In this document: piece after piece, positions 1 to 5,228 of the stretch | How positions within the stretch are numbered: the first letter of the stretch is position 1 | Layout: each line of letters opens with the position of its first letter | NCBI GenBank assembly: GCA_964476515.1 | Contig: CAYZAY010000123.1 | Coordinates: 1-5,659, forward strand | Source: JASMHC01 sp964476515 | GTDB taxonomy: Bacteria > Pseudomonadota > Alphaproteobacteria > Rhodobacterales > Rhodobacteraceae | Length of the DNA: 5,659 nt | Direction: 5' to 3' | Notes under the pieces: generated by a model | The model's database searches: none | Seen by the model: the letters and a program-made list of their open reading frames with translations, nothing else | What the model was told of the DNA's origin: nothing | Program-made: the position numbers and the translations under genes

Positions 1-988
1 CATTTTCGGCTGCAAGATCATTACCAGGGTGTTCAGAATCCAATTTGATACTTTCAGCTTTGGGTTTCGAGTTCGTGTCCATTTCAACATAAACGTCAAT
101 CGTTACCGAAAGCGAAGCTGTCGAGGTAGCGCCAACACTCCAACAACTTCCAACCTGTCTAATTAGTTCGGAAATCTCATTGGTGCTTAATTTGGGACCA
201 GATTGTACAGTCTGACTTGTCACCGTTTCGACCGGTTCTTCCTGAGCTTCGGCTAACGCAGCAGCCAGTGCATCCGCGTCGGGCTTTGGTGGTTCTGGCG
301 AAGGCTCAGGCGCGGCAAAATCTTGCGTTGGCTGTGGCCGCAATCTCGGCACCGGCACCGAGGTCGGCGCACCTGCAGGTTTCTCTGCTTCAGTCACGAT
401 CTCGGTCGTGGCTTCCTCGGGTGCAGCGTCTTGTGTGTCGGTTTCAACAACAATGGGCGCTTCCTGCGTTTGGGCAGACTCAGTCACTTCGGTATCCACG
501 GCGATATCTTGGTCCGGACGCAAGAATGGCACTGGTGCAACACGCGGCGCTTCCCGCGGCTTGTTTTCAGGTGAATTGTCGATCTCGATATCCGGCCCCT
601 GATCGAAAGAAGGCAATGCCATCGTCGGTGCTTCAAAAGACACTTCGGCGTCAGGCAGTAATTGCAATCCAGTCACATCCGGCATTGTCTCTTGTTCCTG
701 AGGCAGTTCGGGGTCGCTTAACTCGGTCAGGTTCGGGACGATATCCTCGGTCGGTTGCGTCAGTTCGGCTAGTTCGTCTTCCGAAGGCGGCTCGGGCATC
801 TTTGCCAAGTCCACAGCAATCTCGGGCGCTTCTGAAGACGCAAACATCGCGTCAAACTCGGTCGCGCTGATGACTGACACATCGGTGATCGTGGGTTCGG
901 GCGCTTCAGAACGGAACACATCGCCGATCAGCAACCAGCCGATCAGCCCGATGTGAGCCGCGCCCGAGATATAGGTGCCCGTGTTCAC
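1..988 (-). CDS. tolA: TolA, periplasm-spanning protein of the Tol-Pal system (3' end outside window)
   Basis: TolA links the TolQR proton motor in the inner membrane to TolB/Pal at the outer membrane. Hand translation from a GTG at 988-986 gives 329 codons with no stop, running off the window edge. There is a short N-terminal tail, then one hydrophobic anchor (about residues 9-25, with IGLIGWLLIGDVF). A long low-complexity stalk follows (about 28-260), rich in Pro, Glu, Asp, Thr and Ala: I count 54 acidic against 10 basic residues over positions 21-260. A folded domain begins near 265 and contains QVGSCWSVG (C282, W283), resembling the TonB-like C-terminal domain of alphaproteobacterial TolA; its end is missing. 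The stalk carries two related motifs, APVPFLRP (151-158) and VPVPRLRP (211-218). The start follows from the in-frame TAG of tolR at 1000-998, with GTG the first plausible codon after it and TAGGGC upstream as a weak ribosome site. Identity rests mainly on position after tolQR and on architecture. Confidence 0.9.
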   Translation of the reverse strand, partial: MNTGTYISGAAHIGLIGWLLIGDVFRSEAPEPTITDVSVISATEFDAMFASSEAPEIAVDLAKMPEPPSEDELAELTQPTEDIVPNLTELSDPELPQEQETMPDVTGLQLLPDAEVSFEAPTMALPSFDQGPDIEIDNSPENKPREAPRVAPVPFLRPDQDIAVDTEVTESAQTQEAPIVVETDTQDAAPEEATTEIVTEAEKPAGAPTSVPVPRLRPQPTQDFAAPEPSPEPPKPDADALAAALAEAQEEPVETVTSQTVQSGPKLSTNEISELIRQVGSCWSVGATSTASLSVTIDVYVEMDTNSKPKAESIKLDSEHPGNDLAAEN

Positions 989-997
989 CCGCTTGCC

Positions 998-1474
998 CTA
1001 GCCGTCGGTGCCGTCCAGCGCAGGACCGCCGATGTCCGTTACCAAACCAATATCGTCAAAACCGCCCGCGTTCAGCGCACCCATGATCTGAACGACCTGC
1101 TCATAGGGCACAGAGCCATCAGCCCGAAGGAATACTTTGGTGCTTGCCCGCTCAGATGCGATGGCGCGCAGCTTGGCGACCAGTTCACCACGTTTGGCTT
1201 CGGTCTTCTGGATCATGACAACGCCCTCGGCGGTGATCGTCACCGTCAGTGGCTCTTCCTGATCCGTCGCCAAAGCATTCGCCGCCGTTTTGGGCAGCTC
1301 GACCGGAACGCCCACAGTCATCAACGGGGCCGCCACCATGAAGATAATCAGAAGCACCAACATCACATCCACGAAAGGCGTAACGTTGATCTCGGCCATC
1401 GGCTGAGCACGGCGATGCCTGCGCCGACGGCTTCCCTTGCCGCCTGATCCGCCTTTGAGAACCCCGGCCCCCAT
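998..1474 (-). CDS. tolR: TolR, stator protein of the Tol-Pal proton motor
   Basis: TolR belongs to the ExbD/TolR family. It pairs with TolQ to form the proton channel that energises TolA, and its periplasmic domain may contact peptidoglycan. The 158-residue product, close to the family's usual length, has a cytoplasmic tail rich in Gly and Arg (RRRRHRR, 16-22). The family signature AEINVTPFVDVMLVLLIIFM follows, with the proton-carrying aspartate at D36 inside the single membrane helix (about 34-52). The periplasmic domain (about 65-150) ends in the typical VFLRADGSVPYEQVVQIMG and a GLVTD segment. The ATG lies 3 nt after the tolQ stop, with only a weak upstream GGA, so translational coupling to tolQ is likely. 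The gene ends with TAG; tolA begins nine bases later in the same frame. No key residue is missing. Identification is secure. Confidence 0.97.
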   Translation of the reverse strand: MGAGVLKGGSGGKGSRRRRHRRAQPMAEINVTPFVDVMLVLLIIFMVAAPLMTVGVPVELPKTAANALATDQEEPLTVTITAEGVVMIQKTEAKRGELVAKLRAIASERASTKVFLRADGSVPYEQVVQIMGALNAGGFDDIGLVTDIGGPALDGTDG

Positions 1475-1477
1475 CGT

Positions 1478-2173
1478 TTAAGCGTCCAACTGGCGGCTAA
1501 GCAGGGTCGAGAACTCGTCAGCAAAGGCTTCATACCCGCCAACGATCCGATCACTGTCCGCGCTTAGCTTGTTAAAGAAAATAACCGCAGGGATCGCGGC
1601 AAGAAGCCCTAGGGCTGTCGCCATCAACGCTTCTGCGATGCCCGGCGCAACGACCGCAAGGTTGGTATTCTGCTGCGCCGCGATTTCAACGAACGCATTC
1701 ATGATGCCCCAAACGGTGCCAAACAACCCGACAAACGGAGCAGCGGACCCGATGGTTGCCAGAACCGTCAGACCTTTTTGCAGGCTCTCTGCCTCTTTGG
1801 CGATGGCGACGTCCATTGACCTGTCGATCCGCGCATGAGCGCCGGATATCAACTGCCCATCGGTTTTATGAGACCGCTTCCATTCGACCATACCGGCAAC
1901 GAATATCTTCTGCGATCGCCCCTTGGGTTTGTTTCCAATCTCTTCGAACAAATCCTCAAGCGGTTCACCCGACCAGAACACCCGATCGAACTTCGCTGCC
2001 TCGCGACGCGATGCGGTGAAATTCATGGATTTCTGAATAATGATCGACCACGACCAGAAGCTTGAGACAATCAGCAATAAGACGACAAGTTTTACAGTGA
2101 TCGTCGCACGCGCAAATAGCGCCCACATGGAGAAATCAATCTCCTGCGCTAGGGCAAGGGTTTCCGTTTCCAT
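1478..2173 (-). CDS. tolQ: TolQ, proton-channel subunit of the Tol-Pal system
   Basis: TolQ is the MotA/TolQ/ExbB-family inner-membrane subunit that, with TolR, converts proton motive force into movement of TolA during cell constriction. The product is 231 residues, the usual length. A first membrane helix lies at about 24-46 (hydrophobic VKLVVLLLIVSSFWSW) and a large cytoplasmic loop at about 50-133. Helix two (about 134-160) carries GSAAPFVGLFGTVWGIMNAF with T153, and helix three (about 177-200) carries APGIAEALMATALGLLAAIP with T186; these threonines line the channel in the family. The start METET at 2173 fits homologues as I remember them. Upstream, AGAAAGAACAGG is a modest ribosome site. 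tolQ is the first gene after a 107-bp gap, so it may head its own transcript. The stop TAA lies 3 nt before tolR. Confidence 0.97.
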   Translation of the reverse strand: METETLALAQEIDFSMWALFARATITVKLVVLLLIVSSFWSWSIIIQKSMNFTASRREAAKFDRVFWSGEPLEDLFEEIGNKPKGRSQKIFVAGMVEWKRSHKTDGQLISGAHARIDRSMDVAIAKEAESLQKGLTVLATIGSAAPFVGLFGTVWGIMNAFVEIAAQQNTNLAVVAPGIAEALMATALGLLAAIPAVIFFNKLSADSDRIVGGYEAFADEFSTLLSRQLDA

Positions 2174-2192
2174 CAGCCTGTTCTTTCTGCTT

Positions 2193-2206
2193 ACCGCAAG
2201 GGCGGT
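2193..2206 (-). other. Small hairpin in the tolQ leader
   Basis: On the minus strand ACCGC, a CCTT loop and GCGGT form a 5-bp perfect stem ending 19 nt before the tolQ ATG. It would sit in the leader of any transcript entering tolQ and leaves the ribosome site free. No function is evident; a stem this short can occur by chance. Confidence 0.3.
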
Positions 2207-2218
2207 TCTTTTGGCCGC

Positions 2219-2247
2219 AAACTAGCTTAATTCAAGCACAACGCCAA
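2219..2247 (-). promoter_or_regulatory. Possible sigma-70-type promoter for tolQRA
   Basis: In the only long gap on the tol side, the minus strand has TTGGCG (2247-2242), 17 nt, then TAGTTT (2224-2219). Each hexamer matches the consensus at three of six positions, so this is weak. Position favours it: it lies between the ybgC hairpin and tolQ and would give a leader of roughly 40 nt. Alphaproteobacterial promoters often have poor -10 boxes, so absence of a good match is not evidence against a promoter somewhere in 2174-2280. Confidence 0.25.
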
Positions 2248-2256
2248 CAGATATGG

Positions 2257-2278
2257 GATAACAACGCCGCAAACGGCG
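2257..2278 (-). terminator. Weak terminator-like hairpin after ybgC
   Basis: Directly after the ybgC stop the minus strand reads CGCCG, a TTTG loop, CGGCG (2278-2265), then TTGTTATC. The stem is a perfect 5-bp GC-only pairing with a short, interrupted U-rich tail. It could act as a weak intrinsic terminator or partial attenuator between the ruv-ybgC unit and tolQRA, or as a 3'-end stabiliser after processing. The short stem and interrupted U tract make strong termination unlikely. Confidence 0.35.
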
Positions 2279-2280
2279 GA

Positions 2281-2670
2281 TCAATGCAACATCAAGCGCA
2301 GATTAGACGGTAATCGAACCGGCTGACCGCTGTCGGACAACGCGACCAAGGTGACCTGCGACGAAAACAGAACCTCATCATCGCGCTTCACGACTTGCTG
2401 CAAAACGATGCGGGCGCCGGTAACCTGAACGGGCGATGTTTCAACCACCAGTTCATCGTCAAACTTGGCCGAACTCAGATAATCCGCCTCGACCCGCCGA
2501 ACCGCAAAAACGATGCCGTCGTTTTCTTTCAGGGCCGTCTGATCAATGCCGATCCCACGCACCCATTCGGTCCGCGCACGTTCGATGAACTTTAGATAAT
2601 TGGCATAATAAACGATCCCCGCCAGATCGGTGTCTTCGTAATAGACGCGGACAGAAAACTTATGGCTCAT
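2281..2670 (-). CDS. ybgC: YbgC-type acyl-CoA thioesterase of the tol-pal locus
   Basis: This is a hotdog-fold cytoplasmic thioesterase of the 4-hydroxybenzoyl-CoA thioesterase/YbgC family, which hydrolyses acyl-CoA and in some species associates with phospholipid-synthesis enzymes. The product has 129 residues, typical length. The family signature lies near the N-terminus: YYEDTDLAGIVYYANYLKF (10-28) with the catalytic aspartate D15, followed by IERARTEWVRGIG. The remaining beta-strand pattern, including VEADYLSSAKFDDELVVET, fits the family. The start codon overlaps the stop of the upstream unknown gene as ATGA, and there is only a weak GGA 9 nt upstream, so translation is probably coupled. 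ybgC immediately before tolQ is the classic arrangement across proteobacteria. Its true substrate in this organism cannot be read from sequence. Confidence 0.96.
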   Translation of the reverse strand: MSHKFSVRVYYEDTDLAGIVYYANYLKFIERARTEWVRGIGIDQTALKENDGIVFAVRRVEADYLSSAKFDDELVVETSPVQVTGARIVLQQVVKRDDEVLFSSQVTLVALSDSGQPVRLPSNLRLMLH

Positions 2671-3293
2671 CTCGGGGTATCCAATCTGGCGAATAAACGC
2701 AGCGCATGGCTTTTGTCATTTGTGACCGCTGGCAACACCGGATCATACGCTGCGTGAATAACCCCGGCGATATCGGGGCGCAAAATCGTTTTGCCGCTTT
2801 GTGTCAATCCAAGCGGAGACTGCTTGCTAAACGTGCTTTTGCTCCACAACAGCACCGTCTGAACGACCTGTTGAAGGGCAAGCGCTTCTGCAGGGATCTT
2901 GGCCATGTCCTTGTCCATCCGCAGAAATACAAACGCCGCTTTGATTGCACCCGTCTTGTCGAAGCGGAACAAACGATACTGGTTCGCGCCGCCTGCCTTT
3001 AGTTTATCGACCAAGACACCCATCTCGGGGATCAGCTTGTCGAGATCAGGCACCTCGACCAGTTCATCCCAGTCGCGAAAAAAGAAGAACATCATGTTCG
3101 ACCCAAGCTCTGGGTCCGTCTCGGCCATCTCGTGGCGCGCCAGCTTCATCACCGCCTCAACGGCACCCTTAACGATTGATAGGGTCTTGTCCTCAACCCC
3201 GAAAACTATCGGCGCAATGGGACGCCCCCATCGGGCAAACGCATAGGTGCCATCGGGTTTGGTGAAACACGCTTCGACTTCCTGAGGGGTCAT
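2667..3293 (-). CDS. Uncharacterised 208-residue cytosolic protein between ruvB and ybgC
   Basis: I do not recognise a named family. From the ATG at 3293 the product has 208 residues, no signal peptide and no membrane helix. It looks like a mixed alpha/beta soluble protein. Notable segments are YAFARWGRPIAPIVFGVEDK (17-36), an aromatic run MMFFFFRDWDEL (67-78), ANQYRLFRFDKTGAIKAAFV (103-122), and a C-terminal half with Gln/Leu-rich ALALQQVVQTVLLW. The start was chosen because AGGAGAG lies 3 nt before this ATG. The same frame stays open to a GTG at 3401 (244 residues) with ATGs at 3386 and 3371, but those have poor ribosome sites and overlap the preceding gene. The stop overlaps the ybgC start as ATGA, implying co-translation. 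The frame is uninterrupted with codon use like its neighbours, so I consider it real. It may be a lineage-specific companion of the ruv-tol locus; no function is claimed. Confidence 0.85.
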   Translation of the reverse strand: MTPQEVEACFTKPDGTYAFARWGRPIAPIVFGVEDKTLSIVKGAVEAVMKLARHEMAETDPELGSNMMFFFFRDWDELVEVPDLDKLIPEMGVLVDKLKAGGANQYRLFRFDKTGAIKAAFVFLRMDKDMAKIPAEALALQQVVQTVLLWSKSTFSKQSPLGLTQSGKTILRPDIAGVIHAAYDPVLPAVTNDKSHALRLFARLDTPR

Positions 3294-3296
3294 GAT

Positions 3297-3303
3297 CTCT
3301 CCT
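3297..3303 (-). promoter_or_regulatory. Strong ribosome binding site deciding the start at 3293
   Basis: The minus strand reads AGGAGAG, ATC, ATG. The AGGAG core sits 5 nt before the ATG at 3293, an almost ideal SD. The upstream candidate starts at 3401 (GTG), 3386 and 3371 have nothing comparable at proper distance, so this site favours the shorter 208-residue protein. Confidence 0.7.
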
Positions 3304-3329
3304 GCTCTTGGCCCCTTCTGGCCCAGAGC
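3304..3329 (-). other. RNA hairpin abutting the ribosome site of the 208-residue gene
   Basis: On the minus strand GCTCTGGGCC (3329-3320), a six-base loop AGAAGG, and GGCCAAGAGC (3313-3304) pair over 10 positions, 9 Watson-Crick and one G/A mismatch. The stem ends at the base before the SD. There is no U tract, so it is not an intrinsic terminator. It lies in the 58-bp gap between two adjacent genes. Plausible roles, all inferred, are protection of a processed mRNA end, relief or blocking of ribosome access, or simple insulation. If translation began at 3371 or upstream this segment would be coding instead. Confidence 0.5.
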
Positions 3330-3351
3330 CCCGAAAAACTCAACCGCGCGT

Positions 3352-4185
3352 TCACGGATATCGCGCCACATGGGCGCGAAGCGCATCCGGCATGTCTTCA
3401 CCCTCAGGCACGCCGAGGATCACAGCACCTTGATCAAATATCCGTACAAACGGCGCGCCGTCCGAAACTCGCACCGCAATCACCGCATTTTGCGCATCGC
3501 ACATGTATTTAACACAACCGTCTGCCACCAAGTATCCGCCCCGCACCGTCGCAGGGCTACGAAACCCCATGAACCAACTGAGCGTATCAAACGCTTCTTC
3601 CGAAATGACCTGTAGCAAGCGCTTTTGTTCGACCGGATTTTTCAGCATCTCGAACGGATCGACATCATCCCAACGTGTCACCATTGCGCCGCCCGTTGGT
3701 TCAGGCGCACCGCCCCGAGAGATCGGAATCACGCTTTCGGTCATGGCATAGCCGTTCCAGATATAGGCGCTGGCGTAGCTCCGCGTATCATAGCGCCACA
3801 TCAGGATCAGATTGGCATCCGGTACAACCGACATCAGCGCTTGGCACTCAGCAAATAGTGTGGGGTTATCCCGCTCGGGCTGCATTTCACGAACCTTACC
3901 GGTTTCACGATCCACAAGCATAAAACTGTAAGGACATGAATTACCGCCGTTGGCGATCTCGACAAGAATACCCGCCGCACCTGCATCAATCAGACCGATC
4001 TGCATTTCTTCGATTAAGCTTTCGCCGCCAATCGTAAGAGCAGTCGCATATTCACCTATGCCGGTTGTCAGCACGCGCCCGTCGCCGAGTGTCACCTCGT
4101 CCACATAATCAAACGCATCAAGATCAACATCAGCCGCTAGCGGGGACGCCAGCAACGCAAGTCCGGCGATCAGGTATCGAAGCAT
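3352..4185 (-). CDS. Uncharacterised predicted exported protein with four cysteines
   Basis: I do not recognise a named family with certainty. The 277-residue product begins with a compact Sec-type signal peptide: MLRY, hydrophobic core LIAGLALLASP, and probable cleavage after A18 (LAA/DVD). The mature protein would be about 259 residues, acidic, with no further membrane helix, so it is probably periplasmic. Four cysteines, C84, C114, C224 and C229, could make two disulfides. The segment DGCVKYMCDAQNAVIAV (222-238) loosely resembles the C-x-P-H-x-C loop region of Ivy-type lysozyme inhibitors; this is similarity by eye only. The ATG lies 2 nt after the ruvB stop and is preceded by GGAAAGGG at 6 nt, so the start is well supported and translation is probably coupled to ruvB. 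The stop at 3352 is followed by a 58-bp gap before the next gene. An exported protein in a ruv operon is unexpected. Confidence 0.88.
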   Translation of the reverse strand: MLRYLIAGLALLASPLAADVDLDAFDYVDEVTLGDGRVLTTGIGEYATALTIGGESLIEEMQIGLIDAGAAGILVEIANGGNSCPYSFMLVDRETGKVREMQPERDNPTLFAECQALMSVVPDANLILMWRYDTRSYASAYIWNGYAMTESVIPISRGGAPEPTGGAMVTRWDDVDPFEMLKNPVEQKRLLQVISEEAFDTLSWFMGFRSPATVRGGYLVADGCVKYMCDAQNAVIAVRVSDGAPFVRIFDQGAVILGVPEGEDMPDALRAHVARYP

Positions 4186-4187
4186 GT

Positions 4188-5222
4188 TCAGCCCTTTCCG
4201 GCGAACAAATCACTCTGGCCTGGTGGTTTCGGTGCTGCCAAATCCAGATGTGTCCAGCCCTTTTGTGCCAACATTCTACCACGTGGCGTCCTTTGGATCA
4301 GCCCCTGTTGAAGCAGAAACGGTTCGATCACCTCTTCCAACGCATCACGGCTTTCCGACAGCGCGGCGGCGATAGTTTCGATCCCGACCGGACCACCAGC
4401 GTAGTTTTCGGCGATCAGGCGCAGATAGCGACGGTCTGCTCCATCAAGCCCAAGGTTATCCACCCCAAGCCGCGTCAACGCATTATCCGCCAGTGCTTTG
4501 GTCACTTTGCCGTCACCTTCGACCACGGCGAAATCAACGACGCGGCGCAACAAGCGTCCCGCAATCCGAGGCGTACCGCGTGACCGTCGCGCGATCTCTC
4601 GTGCGCCGCCTTCGTCGGCGGGGGCGCCCAGCTTACGGGCGTTTCTTGTGACAATCTCATGCAGTTCATCTTCGGTGTAGAATTCCAGACGAGTCGGAAT
4701 ACCGAAGCGATCCCTCAACGGTGTTGTTAAAAGCCCCAACCGCGTTGTCGCGCCAACCAAAGTGAACGGTTGCAGTTCAATCCGCACAGTCCGCGCGGCG
4801 GGGCCTTCGCCGATCACGAGGTCCAGCTCAAAATCTTCCATCGCCGGATAGAGGATTTCCTCCACGACAGGATTAAGCCGGTGGATTTCGTCGATGAACA
4901 AAACGTCGCGTTCTTCAAGGTTCGTCAGAATGGCCGCCAGATCGCCCGCCTTGGCCAAAACTGGCCCCGATGTCATTCGGAAGTTCACCCCCAACTCGCG
5001 GCTCATGATTTGTGCCAACGTCGTTTTACCCAGACCGGGGGGGCCATAGAACAACGTGTGATCCATCGCCTCGCCGCGTTGACGGGCGGATTGGATGAAG
5101 ACTTTCAGATTTGCACGGGCTTCGGCCTGACCAATAAAATCGTCTAGCTGCTGAGGCCGCAAAGCGCGGTCGGCATCCCCGGGCATTGGGTCAGGACGAA
5201 GCGTAGGATCAGGATCATGCAT
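4188..5222 (-). CDS. ruvB: RuvB, Holliday-junction branch-migration ATPase
   Basis: RuvB is the AAA+ hexameric motor that, loaded by RuvA, drives branch migration at Holliday junctions and reversed forks in the cytoplasm. The 344-residue product is full length. Visible motifs are Walker A GPPGLGKT (60-67), Walker B LFIDEIHR (108-115), sensor 1 GATTRLG (157-163), arginine-finger region LRDRFG (R170 and R172 nearby), sensor 2 region RGTPRIAGRLLRR (215-227), and a C-terminal winged-helix domain (about 255-330) with RTPRGRMLAQ (311-320). The ATG at 5222 lies 6 nt after the ruvA stop; AAAGGA inside the ruvA 3' end serves as ribosome site at 9 nt, so coupling with ruvA is likely. The tail after the winged helix is PKPPGQSDLFAGKG; QSDLF resembles a sliding-clamp-binding peptide. 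All catalytic motifs appear intact. Confidence 0.99.
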   Translation of the reverse strand: MHDPDPTLRPDPMPGDADRALRPQQLDDFIGQAEARANLKVFIQSARQRGEAMDHTLFYGPPGLGKTTLAQIMSRELGVNFRMTSGPVLAKAGDLAAILTNLEERDVLFIDEIHRLNPVVEEILYPAMEDFELDLVIGEGPAARTVRIELQPFTLVGATTRLGLLTTPLRDRFGIPTRLEFYTEDELHEIVTRNARKLGAPADEGGAREIARRSRGTPRIAGRLLRRVVDFAVVEGDGKVTKALADNALTRLGVDNLGLDGADRRYLRLIAENYAGGPVGIETIAAALSESRDALEEVIEPFLLQQGLIQRTPRGRMLAQKGWTHLDLAAPKPPGQSDLFAGKG

Positions 5223-5228
5223 TGCTCA

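Noticed and set aside
217..870. A 217-codon open frame on the plus strand
   Set aside because: It lies antisense to tolA. Its product is Arg/Pro/Ser-rich without recognisable domains, as expected opposite an acidic proline-rich coding sequence, while the minus-strand frame is continuous with a clear TolA architecture.
953..1447. A 164-codon open frame on the plus strand
   Set aside because: It is antisense to nearly all of tolR, is rich in His and Arg and shows no domain; tolR on the minus strand has the family signature.
1363..1554. A 63-codon minus-strand frame overlapping the tolQ/tolR junction
   Set aside because: It overlaps the end of tolQ and the start of tolR in another frame and has no ribosome site or domain; both overlapped genes are secure.
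2193..2213. Hairpin followed by TTCTTTT on the plus strand, resembling an intrinsic terminator for plus-strand transcription
   Set aside because: There is no plus-strand gene upstream to terminate, the stem has only 5 bp and the U tract is interrupted. I kept it only as a possible leader hairpin on the minus strand.
4065..4583. A 172-codon plus-strand frame across the ruvB/unknown gene junction
   Set aside because: It crosses two well-supported minus-strand genes, has no recognisable domain and appears to be a shadow of ruvB codon use.
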